A stretch of DNA of 64,000 nucleotides from Azospirillaceae bacterium (GCA_028283825.1 JAPWJW010000001.1:434001-498000), one strand, 5' to 3'. Positions 33,321 to 42,603 are shown, counted from the stretch's first letter. Program-made: numbers and translations. The notes: a model not told the origin generated them from the letters alone.

Positions 33321-35574
33321 ATGTTGAACAGGGCAGTCAGTTCCAAAACGGGCAAGCATACGACACAGGCATCCATTTTTTCAAAACCGGCCGTTACTTT
33401 GAAAGTCCGCAACCTGCGGGCGGCGTTGGCCGCCGGCACGGCCATGGTGCTGCTGGGCCTGTCCCCGGCGATGGCCCAGACAGGGGCTCCCCAAACGGCG
33501 ATGCCGGCCGACGATGACGCCTTCCAGGAGGTGGTGGTCACGGCGCGCAAACGGGCGGAAAGCCTGACGGAGACGCCCACCGCCATCTCCGCCTTCACGG
33601 CGGAGGATATCCAGCAGCGCAACATGGACAATCTGGCGGACGTGGGCAAATACGTCCCCAACCTGGAGATCAACCGTTTCGGCGTGGGCAATCCGGCGCA
33701 CGCCGCCATCTTCATCCGCGGCATCGGCCTGCAGGACCACATCATCACCACCGACCCGGCGGTGGGCGTCTATGTCGACGGCGTCTATCTGGGCCGGCAG
33801 ATGGGGTCCAACCTCAGACCTGACCAATATCGAGCGGGTGGAGGTGCTGCGCGGCCCCCAGGGCACGCTGTACGGCAAGAACACCATCGGCGGCGCCGTC
33901 AACATCATCACCGCCCAACCGGGCGATGAGGAGGTGACGCGGGCCGACCTGAAGGTGGGCACCCGCGCCCGGGTGCAGGCCGACGTCTACACCAACACGC
34001 ACCTGACCGACAAACTGGCGGTGTCCTTCACCGCCAGCCTCAACCGCCGCGACGGCATCGGCAAGGCGCTGAAGGTGGATGCGCCGGAGGATGTGGGCGA
34101 GATCAACGAATATTCCGGCCGCGCCGCCGCCAAGCTGCAAGCGTCGGAGAAGTTCTCATTGCTGCTGACCGTGGATGCCATGACCGGCATCTATGGCAAG
34201 TCACCCACGACGATGGAGGTGATCAACCCCAATGCCGCCTTCACCAGCCTGGGCCTGAGCCAAAGCCTGCTGCCAGCCAACCCGGACGACAGCAATTCCA
34301 ACCACGCCGAACTGTTCAAGCAGACCATCCAGAACCGTGGCGCCTCGCTGACCGCCAACTGGGAATTGAACGACAATTTGTCGGCCAAGGTTCTGGGCGG
34401 CTTCCGCTACACCCACTACACCGGCGGCCTGGACGACGACCAGACCTACCTGGATTTGGAATCCTATCCTGAGCGCGGTTTTGCCCGGCAATACTCGGTG
34501 GAACCGCAGTTGAACGGGGAATACGGCAAGCTGGACTTTGTCGTCGGCGCCTATGCCGGGGATGAGGAGGGCAACACCAATTCCGGCCCCACCGTCTACC
34601 TGGCCCCCAGCGGCTATTTCGACCTGAAACAAACCACCAGCAGCTACGCCGTGTACGGCCATGCCGGTTACCAGGTGCTGGACGACCTGAAGGTGTCGGC
34701 GGGCGTGCGTTATTCCGACGACCACAAGGACGCCAGCGCCCAGTTCGACAGCTGGACCGATCCCTCGCGCACCTACCGCAGCCAGTCGTGGACCGCCACC
34801 ACCTGGGACGTGTCGGCGACCTACGACATCCAGAAGGCCCTGAGCGCCTACGCCACCATTTCACGCGGTTACCAGAGCGGGGGTTATCCGCCGCGGCCCT
34901 TCAACGGACCCAGTTACTTCGTTTCCTTCAACCCCACCTTCGCCACCAACTACGAGACGGGCATCAAGGGCGTGTTCTTCGACCGCCTGCAAATGAACGT
35001 GTCACTGTTCTATACCGAATACACCGACCTGCCGCTGGAGGTGTCGCAACCATCGGCCACCGGCTTCAACACCCGCATCGAAAGTGCGGGCCAGTCGGAA
35101 GCCAAGGGCGTGGAGGTGGAGGGGACCTTGAAGATCACCAAGTCCTTCGACATCCAGGGGTCGATGGGCTTCATCGATTCCCAGATCACGGCGGTGCCCG
35201 GCGACGCTACCGCCATCAAGGTCGGTTTCACCCCCGCCTTGACGCCGCAATGGACCGTGTCGGTGGCACCGGAATACCATCTGTTCCTGGACAGCGGCAC
35301 GGTCGATGCCCGCATCGATTACTCATACCGCGGCAAGGAATACGGCCAGGCCGCCAACGACAGCTACAATCTGATCAAGTCGCGCAGCCTGTTCGGATTC
35401 AACATCGCCTACACCCCCATCCACGGGTCGTGGACGGCGGCCATCTACGGCGAGAACATCTTCAACAAGCGTTACGACGTCGGCCGGCTGGACGACGCCT
35501 TCGCCGGCTTCACCGAAATCATCCGCAATAACGACCGCAGCGAGTTCGGCGTGAAGGCCAGCTACAAGTTCTAA
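33321..35574 (+). pseudogene. TonB-dependent receptor 3, disrupted by a one-base frameshift
   Basis: Reads as one receptor of 750 residues if one base is skipped. The first frame runs from ATG 33321 (GGGGA 5 bases upstream) through the signal peptide, the TonB box FQEVVVTARKRAESLTE, the plug PNLEINRFGVGNPAHAAIFI and GVYVDGVYLGRQMGSNL. After CTC at 33813-33815 an extra A at 33816 throws the frame; the next frame continues at 33817 with DLTNIERVEVLRGPQGTLYG and runs intact to the end (FGVKASYKF). The class is that of siderophore-type and other iron-complex receptors. The rest of the gene shows no other damage, so this is a recent mutation or an assembly/sequencing error. Confidence 0.85.
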
Positions 35575-35595
35575 GGACACCCAACCCAGTATCAG

Positions 35596-35725
35596 TGGCG
35601 TGAAGCCTTGGCTTCACGCCGCTGTAGGACGCGACCGCGTCTGCCGGAGCTTTTCGGGGAACGCAGTGGACTGAAAAGCGAGGACAAGGCAAGCGGGCGG
35701 ATGCCCGCGCCCGCCGCTTGAGGGA
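35596..35725 (+). repeat. Five-stem intergenic repeat, copy 11
   Basis: Stem 0 GGCGTGAAGCC/GGCTTCACGCC, stem 1 GGACGC/GCGTCT, stem 2 GCTTTTC/GAAAAGC, stem 3 GCGGGC/GCCCGC around GGAT, ending CGCTTGAGGG. First of a head-to-tail pair. Confidence 0.9.
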
Positions 35726-35736
35726 ACCCGGACATA

Positions 35737-35834
35737 TAGGTCCCGACCGGGACCGCCGGAGACTTCCGGGGAGCGAAGCGGACTGGAAGTCGAGGATAGC
35801 CAAAGGCGCGGACGCGCCTGCCGGCGCTTGAGGA
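35737..35834 (+). repeat. Five-stem intergenic repeat, copy 12 (no stem 0)
   Basis: Follows copy 11 by 11 bases in the same orientation. Stem 1 GGTCCC/GGGACC, stem 2 GACTTCC/GGAAGTC, stem 3 AGGCGC/GCGCCT around GGAC. All three stems differ from copy 11 in arm sequence but pair perfectly, so the pair is not a recent tandem duplication. Confidence 0.9.
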
Positions 35835-35842
35835 CATCCAAA

Positions 35843-37339
35843 CTAATGCACACCCGTGGTGTCGGCGACACGGGTGGGCCGGGGCGCCAGCCAGATGACC
35901 AGGGACGCCAGGAACAGGGCCGCCGCCACGCCCAGGAACACCTGGTTGGTGGCCAGCATCACCCCTTGCCCCTGCACCAGCTGGTCCAGCCGGCCGGCGC
36001 TGAGGCCGCCGGACAGCACGTCCGGGCGCAGCATATCCACCAGTTCCGCCCGGTTGCGGGTGGCGCCATCCTCCCACAACGTGTTGACCAGCGAGGTGGC
36101 GAAGGCGCCAGAGAAGGTGCGCAGGAAGTTCATCAACCCGGCGGCCGACGCCGTCTCCACCGGGTCCACGCTGGCCAGCGCCAGCGAGGTCAGCGGCACG
36201 AAGAAGAAGGGCATGCCGATGCCCTGCAACAGCAAGGGGGCGGCGATCTGGAAATAGGTCATGTCGCTGGTGGACCCGCAGCGATAGAAGGTCACCCCCG
36301 CCATCCAGGCCAGGCCGAAGAACACCAGTGGCCGGGGATCCACCTTGGCCGACAGCTTGGCCACCAGGGGCGCCAGCAGGACGGCGGAGACGCCGGAGAC
36401 CGCCGTGGCGTATCCCGCCCAGGTGGCGGTGTAGCCCATGTTGCTTTGCAGCCAGAGCGGCGTCAGCACGGCGGTGCCGAAGAAGGCGCCGAACCCTAAG
36501 CTGATGGTCAGCACCGCCATGGCGTAGCCGCGATGGCGGAACACCCGCAAATCCACGATGGGATGGTCCACCGTCGATTCCCAGATGAGGAAGGCGGCGA
36601 AACCGATGGCGGCCACGATGGCCAGGCCCACGATGTCGGTGGAGGCGAACCAGTCCAGATCCTTGCCCTCGTCCAGCATGATCTGCAAGGCGCCCACCCA
36701 GACGATCAGCAGCAGCAGGCCGACGATGTCGATGCGCGACTTCACCAGCGGCGTCTCGAACGGGCGCAGCAGGCCCCAGCAGGCGGCAGCACAGACGATG
36801 GCGATGGGCACGTTGATGAAGAAGATGAAGGGCCAGCCCCAGCTGTCGCACAAGGTACCGCCCAGGATGGGTCCCAGGATGGGCGCCACCAGGGTAGTCA
36901 TGGCCCAGATACCCATGGCCGCCGGCGCCTTTTCCTTGGGGAAGATGCGCAGCAGCAGGGTCTGCGACAGCGGCATCAGCGGGCCGCCGGCCAGGCCCTG
37001 CATCACGCGGAACAGCACCAGCATGCCCAGCGACTGGGCGAAGCCGCAGAGGGCGGAGCACAGGCCGAACCCTAGCATGCCCAGCACGAAGGTACGCACT
37101 GCCCCAAAGCGTGCCGCCAGCCAGCCGGTCAGCGGCACGGTCACCGCCTCCGCCACCGCGTAGGAGGTGATGACGAAGGTGCCCTGGCTGGACGACACCG
37201 CCAGACCGCCGGCGATGTTGGGCACCGACACGTTGGCGATGGTGGTGTCCAGCACCACCAGGAAGTTGGCGGCGGCCAGCAGCAATCCGCCCAGCAGGAG
37301 TTGACCGCCCGACAGTGTCTTGGGGGCATCGGGGTTCAT
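35843..37339 (-). CDS. emrB: DHA2-family MFS drug exporter (EmrB type)
   Basis: 498 residues, 14 predicted membrane helices. The DHA2 signature is seen in FLVVLDTTIANVSVPNIAGG, PLTGWLAARFGAVRTFVLGM and RVMQGLAGGPLMPLSQTLLL. It should export drugs or other hydrophobic compounds in complex with the adaptor EmrA (10 bases upstream) and the outer-membrane lipoprotein encoded before it. Order on the minus strand is outer-membrane channel, emrA, emrB, all within 12 bases of each other, hence one operon controlled by the divergent TetR gene. Confidence 0.93.
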   Translation of the reverse strand: MNPDAPKTLSGGQLLLGGLLLAAANFLVVLDTTIANVSVPNIAGGLAVSSSQGTFVITSYAVAEAVTVPLTGWLAARFGAVRTFVLGMLGFGLCSALCGFAQSLGMLVLFRVMQGLAGGPLMPLSQTLLLRIFPKEKAPAAMGIWAMTTLVAPILGPILGGTLCDSWGWPFIFFINVPIAIVCAAACWGLLRPFETPLVKSRIDIVGLLLLIVWVGALQIMLDEGKDLDWFASTDIVGLAIVAAIGFAAFLIWESTVDHPIVDLRVFRHRGYAMAVLTISLGFGAFFGTAVLTPLWLQSNMGYTATWAGYATAVSGVSAVLLAPLVAKLSAKVDPRPLVFFGLAWMAGVTFYRCGSTSDMTYFQIAAPLLLQGIGMPFFFVPLTSLALASVDPVETASAAGLMNFLRTFSGAFATSLVNTLWEDGATRNRAELVDMLRPDVLSGGLSAGRLDQLVQGQGVMLATNQVFLGVAAALFLASLVIWLAPRPTRVADTTGVH

Positions 37340-37349
37340 GGCCGCCCCC

Positions 37350-38516
37350 TCAGCGCCGGGCGGCGGCGGGCGCCGCGCCGGTGTCGATGGTCACGTTCAT
37401 GGACAGGCCGACGCGCAGGGGGTGGACGGCCAGTTCGCTGGGGTCCAGCAGGATGCGCACCGGCACGCGCTGTACCACCTTGATCCAGTTGCCGGTGGCG
37501 TTCTGCGCCGGGATCAGCGCGAAGGCGGAACCGGTACCGCCCGCCAGGCCGGCGACCTGGCCATGGAAGACGACACGGCCACCATAAAGGTCGGAGGTCA
37601 GTTCCACCGGCTGGCCGGGCCGCACGTCGGCCAGCTGCACTTCCTTGTAATTGGCGTCGACATAAGCCTGGCCCACCGGCACCACGCTCATCAGCACGGT
37701 GTCGGCCTTGACCCGCTGGCCCACCTGCACCTGGCGGCGGGCCACCACGCCGTCGAACGGCGCCTTCACCACCGTGCGGCCCAGGTCCACCCGGGCCTGT
37801 TCCACCCGGGCGCGGGCGGCCATGACCTCGGGATTGGTCTCCACCGTGCTGTCGCTGATCAGCACCGTGTTGACCTTCTGCGAGCCCTGGGCCGCGGCGC
37901 GGCTGGCCACGGCCTGGGCACGGCTGGCCTTGGCGGCGGCCAGGTTGGCACCGGCGGTGGCGAAAGCATTCTGCGCGCTGGTCAGTTCCTCCCCCGACAC
38001 GGCACCCGATGCCGCCAGCGCCTTGCGGCGATCCAGGTCGATGCGGGCGCGGTCAAAGTCGGCCTGCGCGGACACCAGCTGCGCCTCGGCCCGGGCGCTG
38101 TCGGCCTCACGCGCCGCCACCTGGGCCGCCAGGGCGCCGTCATTGGCGAAATAGCCCCGCACCCGGCGTTCGGCCTGGCCCAGCTGCGCCTCCGCCTGGG
38201 CCAGCGCGATGCGGGCGTCGGTGTCATCGATGACCACCAGCACGTCGCCCCGCTTCACGGCTTGCGTGTCCACCACCGGCACGGCGCGCACCGTGCCCTC
38301 GACGGAGGAAGTCACCTGTGCGGAGTCGGCGTTGACGTAGGCGTTGTCGGTGGAGACGTAGCGGGAACCAACCACCAGGCGGTAACCGCCATACCCCAGC
38401 CCGGCCAGAAGGACGACGGCGCCCAGGCCGGCGAACAGCGTGGCCCGCGGGGAGCGGCCGGCCTTCGCCGGGTGCGGCCGGGTGTGGGCGTCGGCGGTTG
38501 CGGAAATGTCGGACAT
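37350..38516 (-). CDS. emrA: EmrA-type membrane-fusion adaptor
   Basis: 388 residues. One membrane helix (about 25-47, LFAGLGAVVLLAGLGYGGYR), then the lipoyl half STDNAYVNADSAQVTSSVEG, a long coiled-coil hairpin (about 105-230, rich in Ala/Gln/Arg) and the second lipoyl/beta-barrel part VVKAPFDGVVARRQVQVGQR with NYKEVQLADVRPGQPVEL. It bridges EmrB in the inner membrane and the outer-membrane channel. GAGGA lies 9 bases before ATG 38516; the gene begins 12 bases after the channel gene. Confidence 0.93.
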   Translation of the reverse strand: MSDISATADAHTRPHPAKAGRSPRATLFAGLGAVVLLAGLGYGGYRLVVGSRYVSTDNAYVNADSAQVTSSVEGTVRAVPVVDTQAVKRGDVLVVIDDTDARIALAQAEAQLGQAERRVRGYFANDGALAAQVAAREADSARAEAQLVSAQADFDRARIDLDRRKALAASGAVSGEELTSAQNAFATAGANLAAAKASRAQAVASRAAAQGSQKVNTVLISDSTVETNPEVMAARARVEQARVDLGRTVVKAPFDGVVARRQVQVGQRVKADTVLMSVVPVGQAYVDANYKEVQLADVRPGQPVELTSDLYGGRVVFHGQVAGLAGGTGSAFALIPAQNATGNWIKVVQRVPVRILLDPSELAVHPLRVGLSMNVTIDTGAAPAAARR

Positions 38517-38528
38517 GGAAGGGGTTCC

Positions 38529-40046
38529 TCAGGAACGGGGGCCGGCGGCAGCGGCGGCGATGGTGGTTGGCGACGGGGCGGCCTCGTGGTATCCGCCGCC
38601 CAGCGCGCGGACCAGGGCGACGTCCAGCGTGAAGGCGCGGGCCTCAAGGTCGGCCAGGACGCGACGATCGCTGATCAGCGTGTCCTCCGCCGTCAGCACG
38701 TCCAGGTAGGTGGACAGCTTGCCCTCGTACCGGGCGGTGGCGATGCGGTGGGCCTCGGCGGCGGCCGCCAGCGCGTCCCGGGCATGGGCCAGGCGCACCT
38801 GCAAGGCCCGGGTGCTGACGGCGGCGTCGGCCACGTCCTGCAGGGCCTTGGCCACCGTGGCGTCATAGTCGGCCACGGCGGCGTCATAGTCGGCGCGGGC
38901 CCCCCGGTATTGGGATGCCAGCGCACCACCCTCGAAGATCGGCAGGCTGACGGCCGGACCCACGCTGCCGATGGTGGCGCCGGACTTGGTCAGCGCGTTC
39001 AGGCCCAGGGTCTGCAGGCCGAAATAGGCGGCCAGGTTCACGTTGGGGTAAAAGGCCGCCTCGGCCACGTCGATGCGCCTGGCCAGCGCCTGCGCCCGCA
39101 GGCGGGCGGTGACCACGTCCGGCCGGCGGCCCAGCAGGTCGGCGCCCACATCGGCGGGCAGGCCGAAGGCCTTCAGTTGGACGGCGGCCGGCGGCTGGAT
39201 GGCCAGGCCCCGGTCAGGGCCGGCGCCCAGCAGGGCCGCCAGGCGGTTGCGGGTCAGGGCGATGGTCTCGTCCTGGGCGGCCAGATCGGCGCGGGCGCCG
39301 GCCTCCCGCGCCTCGGCCTGGCGGACCGCACCCAGGGTTTCCAGGCCGTTGGCATGGCGCTGGCGCACCAGGCCGGTGCTGCGGTCGCGCACGTCCACGG
39401 CATCGGCGGCGGCGGCGCGGTCGGCCACCTGCTGCACCAGGTCGGCGTAGGCCGCGGCGATGCCCACCGACAGGGTCAGGCGCGCCTGGGCCAGGTCGGC
39501 CCGCGCGGCCTCCGCCTCCGACGTCGCCGCCGCCAGGCTGGCCCGGTTCTTCCCCCAGAGGTCGATATCGTAGCTGAGGTCCAGGGTCGCCCGCGGCACC
39601 TCATGATAGCCCTTGGGCACGAAGGATTGCGGGAACAGGTAGCGGTAGCTCTGCTTGTCCTCAGTCACCTGGGCGTTGGCCGTCAGTTTGGGCCACAGGG
39701 CGGCATCCGCCTGCCCCGCCAGGGCGTCCGCCTTGCGCAGCCGTGCCGCCGCCGCCGCCAGGTCCGGCGCGCCGGCCAGCCCCTCCTCGATCAACGCGTC
39801 CAGCTGGGCATCGCCATAGGCCGTCCACCACCGGTCGGCGGGCCATTCGGCGGCAGCGCCGGCCGCGAAGCTGGCGTGTGTCGCATAGTCGCCGGCGGGA
39901 TGCGGCGCGGGGGCCGGCCCCACGTCCGGCACCCAGGCGCAGGCGGCGGCGGTCAGAGCCAAGGCGGCGGACAGGTACAGGCGGGCCGTCAGCCGGCGTG
40001 GACGGCCGACAGGGCAGGCGACGAAGCCGGCGAAGGGGCGGGGCAT
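38529..40046 (-). CDS. NodT-family outer-membrane channel of the EmrAB pump
   Basis: 505 residues from ATG 40046. Lipoprotein signal ending LTAAAC, then two OEP repeats: DRWWTAYGDAQLDALIEEGL, LSYDIDLWGKNRASLAAATS and LLGRRPDVVTARLRAQALAR. First gene of the pump operon. The start is uncertain: ATG 40046 is only 22 bases from the end of the operator at 40069-40082, and ATG 40064 adds six residues but lacks a ribosome site; either way the leader would be very short. The 33-residue Arg-rich stretch before the lipobox is long for a lipoprotein signal. Confidence 0.88.
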   Translation of the reverse strand: MPRPFAGFVACPVGRPRRLTARLYLSAALALTAAACAWVPDVGPAPAPHPAGDYATHASFAAGAAAEWPADRWWTAYGDAQLDALIEEGLAGAPDLAAAAARLRKADALAGQADAALWPKLTANAQVTEDKQSYRYLFPQSFVPKGYHEVPRATLDLSYDIDLWGKNRASLAAATSEAEAARADLAQARLTLSVGIAAAYADLVQQVADRAAAADAVDVRDRSTGLVRQRHANGLETLGAVRQAEAREAGARADLAAQDETIALTRNRLAALLGAGPDRGLAIQPPAAVQLKAFGLPADVGADLLGRRPDVVTARLRAQALARRIDVAEAAFYPNVNLAAYFGLQTLGLNALTKSGATIGSVGPAVSLPIFEGGALASQYRGARADYDAAVADYDATVAKALQDVADAAVSTRALQVRLAHARDALAAAAEAHRIATARYEGKLSTYLDVLTAEDTLISDRRVLADLEARAFTLDVALVRALGGGYHEAAPSPTTIAAAAAGPRS

Positions 40047-40068
40047 GGGAAAAGCTTTCGGCATATCG

Positions 40069-40082
40069 AAACCGTACGGTTT
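40069..40082. promoter_or_regulatory. TetR operator O1 (perfect palindrome)
   Basis: AAACCGTACGGTTT, a perfect 14-base palindrome 22 bases upstream of the pump operon start. Its core CCGTACGG/CTGTACGG and flanks recur in O2, 55 bases away centre to centre. Confidence 0.75.
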
Positions 40083-40122
40083 GGTTCTATGCGCCTTGTC
40101 CAATCTGTGGTCAAGACAAAAT

Positions 40123-40138
40123 TGAACTGTACGGTTCA
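40123..40138. promoter_or_regulatory. TetR operator O2
   Basis: TGAACTGTACGGTTCA, palindromic except one base pair. It shares (A)AC-(C/T)GTACGGTT with O1. It lies about 106 bases before the TetR gene, beside CTGTGGTCAAGACAAAATTG, which could be part of a promoter. Confidence 0.7.
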
Positions 40139-40244
40139 GTTATAAGAATGATACGGCTTGATGTGCCCCGGCCGATCAAGGCAAGGTCGCGCCTGCGAAG
40201 CGGCGCCAACCCGCAGCCCATTTCCTGAGGATCCCGATACCGAC

Positions 40245-40844
40245 ATGAAGGTGAAGACCGAAGCCCGGCGACAGGCCATCCTGGCCGCCGCCAGCGCCCT
40301 GTTCCAGGAGGTGGGGTTCACCGCCGCGTCCATGTCGGAATTGGCCAGCCGCCTCGGCGGGTCCAAGGCGACGCTCTACGGCTATTTCCGGTCGAAGGAA
40401 GAGCTGTTCGTGGCGGTGATGGCGGATGCCGCCGGCGACATGAAGCAGGGGGCGTTCAAGTCCCTGAACCCCGACAAGGACGTCGGGGAAACGCTGCGGC
40501 GGTTCGGCCGCATCTATCTGGATTTCATCCTGTCGCCCTGGGCCATCTCCGTGCGGCGCATGACGGTAGCGGAGGCGCAACGGTCCGACGTGGGGCGCCT
40601 GCTGTATGAAAACGGCCCCAAGATCGGCTGGGGACTGTTCGCGGAGTATTTGACGGCGTTGATGGACCGGGGCCGCCTGCGCCCTGACGACGCCGACCGG
40701 GCGGCCGCGCATTTCCGCGCCCTGGTGGAGGCGGAGCACGTGGACGCCGTGCTGCTGGACATCCGGCCCAAGCCGGATGAGGCCGCCATCAGCCTGGCGG
40801 TGGACGCGGCCGTGGACGTGTTCCTGCGCAGCTACACTGTTTAA
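40245..40844 (+). CDS. TetR-family repressor of the Emr pump
   Basis: 199 residues. TetR helix-turn-helix at about 8-55: RRQAILAAASALFQEVGFTA, MSELASRLGGSKATLYGYFR and SKEELFVAVM. The C-terminal domain (RFGRIYLDFILSP, RMTVAEAQRSDVGRLLYENG) is of the AefR/TetR_C_7 type found in regulators of efflux pumps. Divergent from the pump operon across a 198-base region with two matching palindromes, so it most likely represses both itself and the pump until a drug-like ligand binds. GAGGAT lies 12 bases before ATG 40245. Confidence 0.9.
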   Translation: MKVKTEARRQAILAAASALFQEVGFTAASMSELASRLGGSKATLYGYFRSKEELFVAVMADAAGDMKQGAFKSLNPDKDVGETLRRFGRIYLDFILSPWAISVRRMTVAEAQRSDVGRLLYENGPKIGWGLFAEYLTALMDRGRLRPDDADRAAAHFRALVEAEHVDAVLLDIRPKPDEAAISLAVDAAVDVFLRSYTV

Positions 40845-40846
40845 GT

Positions 40847-40972
40847 CCCTCAAGCGGCGGGCGCCGCCATCCGGCGGCTTGCCTGATCCTCGATTTCTGG
40901 TCCGCTGATGCTTCCCAGAAATCTCCGGCGGTCCCGGTCGGGGCCTACAGCAGCATGCCCCCCATGCCGCTG
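40847..40972 (-). repeat. Five-stem intergenic repeat, copy 13
   Basis: Minus orientation: stem 0 CAGCGGCATG/CATGCTGCTG, stem 1 GGCCCC/GGGACC (one mismatch), stem 2 GATTTCT/AGAAATC, stem 3 GCCGCC/GGCGGC around GGAT. Begins 3 bases after the tetR stop. Confidence 0.9.
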
Positions 40973-41041
40973 GTTGTTTCATTCGGCACCCTTTGGCGCC
41001 CCCGGAACCGTCAGTCCATCAACATTTTAAAGACCTGAAAC

Positions 41042-42289
41042 CTAGAGGCTGGAGAACCCCCCGCCGCCGGACGGCTTGGCCGGTGTCAGGGGGGTGGCGC
41101 CGAAGCCGCCGGACGGCTGGTCCGCCTGGAAATCGTCCATGGCCGACATGACATGGGCGATGAAATCCCGTTCCGCCGCCGACAGGCGCGGGCTCCAGAT
41201 ATCGAAAATCATGACCACGCGCACCTGGTCACCGTCGTTCCAGGCCTCATGCTCGATGGTGTCGTCGAAGGCCCAGGCCACCCCCATCTGCCATTCCCGC
41301 GTCTCATTGCCCACGCGGAAGCCGCAACCGGGCGGCACCACCAGCGGCAGGTGCACCACCAGGCGGGTGTTGGCGACGCCGGTATGCGGCGGTATGCGGG
41401 TGCGGGGCTTCAGGACCGAGAACATGGCCGCCGGCGACCGCCGAATCATGCGCGGCTGCGGCATCTGTTCCAGCACGGCCATGGCTTTCGGGCAACGGTC
41501 GGCGTTGCCCGGAACCGGCACACCATGCTGCAACAAATGAAAGGCGCTCCACCGCGGGGAGTGGTTCAGCTCCGCCCATTGGTCCATCGGCCGGTCGTCG
41601 CGATAGTCGATATAGGGCACGAAGGCGCCGGCCAGCGCCTGTTCCGCCAGCACGGCCTCCAGTTCCCGACGGATGTCGGCGGTCGCGGCCTCCAGCGTCG
41701 GCAGCCAGGGGCATTCGTCACGATCGTAGAACTCGATCGCCGGCATGTCGGGATAGTGATAATGCGTCGGCTGCTGGGTGTAGATCTTGCGGCGGCCCAG
41801 CAACTGGTCGGTGAAGAACGTCATGCGCCGGGCGTCGGCACTGCTGCCCCGGGCCGCCCCCTGGTCCACCACCGGACGCAGGAAATCCGCCATTTCCTGG
41901 ATGTAGGTCGCATGGGCGGCGCGGGCCTGGGCCAGGGCCCGCTGAGTCGGGGGATCCAGGTTCTCCTGCGTCTCTCCCAGGGTGACGGCGATGCCATAGG
42001 CCTCACCCGCCTCGCGCTTGCGTCCCATGGCCTGCAATAGCGACGCGCGCATCAGCAGGCCCATGAACAACCGCGGCTCCAGCGACAGGGCATGGTCCAC
42101 CGCCGCCAGGGCGTCGGCGTGGCGGCCCATGGCGCGCCGGGCGGCGGCCAGATTCAGCCACAGGGACAATTCCCGCGGCGATTGCCGCAGCGCGTCCTGC
42201 AGAATGGCCTGCGCCTCCGCGTAATTGCCTGATTTCATTGCCGCCATAGCCGCCGCATTGGACCGCTGGGCCGGAACGTCAGGCTGCAT
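41042..42289 (-). CDS. TPR-aspartyl/asparaginyl beta-hydroxylase fusion
   Basis: 415 residues. N-terminal TPR repeats (about 5-110: AMKSGNYAEAQAILQDALRQ, AARRAMGRHADALAAVDHAL, RASLLQAMGRKREAGEAYGI) are followed by an AspH/LpxO-type Fe(II)/2-oxoglutarate dioxygenase domain (about 235-390). The iron ligands are present: His302 in PPHTGVANTRLVVHLP and His347 in IEHEAWN, with the 2-oxoglutarate Arg likely in VRVVMIFD. It should hydroxylate a protein or lipid substrate. ATG 42289 has GGGGAG 5 bases upstream, better than ATG 42325. It is divergent from TonB receptor 4 over a shared 417-base region, suggesting a joint function. Confidence 0.88.
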   Translation of the reverse strand: MQPDVPAQRSNAAAMAAMKSGNYAEAQAILQDALRQSPRELSLWLNLAAARRAMGRHADALAAVDHALSLEPRLFMGLLMRASLLQAMGRKREAGEAYGIAVTLGETQENLDPPTQRALAQARAAHATYIQEMADFLRPVVDQGAARGSSADARRMTFFTDQLLGRRKIYTQQPTHYHYPDMPAIEFYDRDECPWLPTLEAATADIRRELEAVLAEQALAGAFVPYIDYRDDRPMDQWAELNHSPRWSAFHLLQHGVPVPGNADRCPKAMAVLEQMPQPRMIRRSPAAMFSVLKPRTRIPPHTGVANTRLVVHLPLVVPPGCGFRVGNETREWQMGVAWAFDDTIEHEAWNDGDQVRVVMIFDIWSPRLSAAERDFIAHVMSAMDDFQADQPSGGFGATPLTPAKPSGGGGFSSL

Positions 42290-42388
42290 CGCCACTCCCC
42301 GTTGAAAAGATTTTGCCACCCCCATGGCACCATAACTTTGGCCGCAATGCTAGCGATGTAAGGCCTAAGCCATTGGAAACAGGCTTAT

Positions 42389-42407
42389 TTGCAGAATCAT
42401 TCTGCAA
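42389..42407. promoter_or_regulatory. Perfect 19-base palindrome, likely operator
   Basis: TTGCAGAATCATTCTGCAA: nine-base arms around a single C. It lies 100 bases from the hydroxylase start and about 320 from the receptor start. No U-tract follows on either strand, so a protein-binding site is more likely than a terminator. The binding protein is unknown. Confidence 0.65.
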
Positions 42408-42515
42408 TTGATCCAGCGACAATCATCGCGATTGCACACAATATTCATCACATGAAATAAATAAATTATACGCCTGTTACCAACGAGTTACTAAAATAAC
42501 GATGCTTTATTAATA

Positions 42516-42603
42516 TTAAGTGTCACTGAAACGTGACATTGACTCCAGATGTAACGGACTTTTATCGCCTTTAGTTGACGCTAGATTTTCACTCCTCAAA
42601 AAC
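42516..42603 (+). promoter_or_regulatory. Promoter-like block of TonB receptor 4, with inverted repeat
   Basis: TTAAGTGTCAC at 42516, TTGACG at 42575-42580, 17-base spacer and AAAAAC at 42598-42603, laid out as before receptor 2. TGTCAC-TGAAAC-GTGACA at 42521-42538 is an added inverted repeat not kept in receptor 2. Confidence 0.5.

Noticed and set aside
37320-40145. A 941-codon open frame on the plus strand across the Emr pump operon, and similar long frames at 7870-10254 (+), 23828-25669 (+), 11932-13503 (+), 25924-28596 (-), 42845-45979 (-).
   Set aside because: All are exactly antisense to well-identified genes, have Gly/Arg/His/Gln-rich nonsense composition and no domain. They follow from GC-rich third positions of the real genes.
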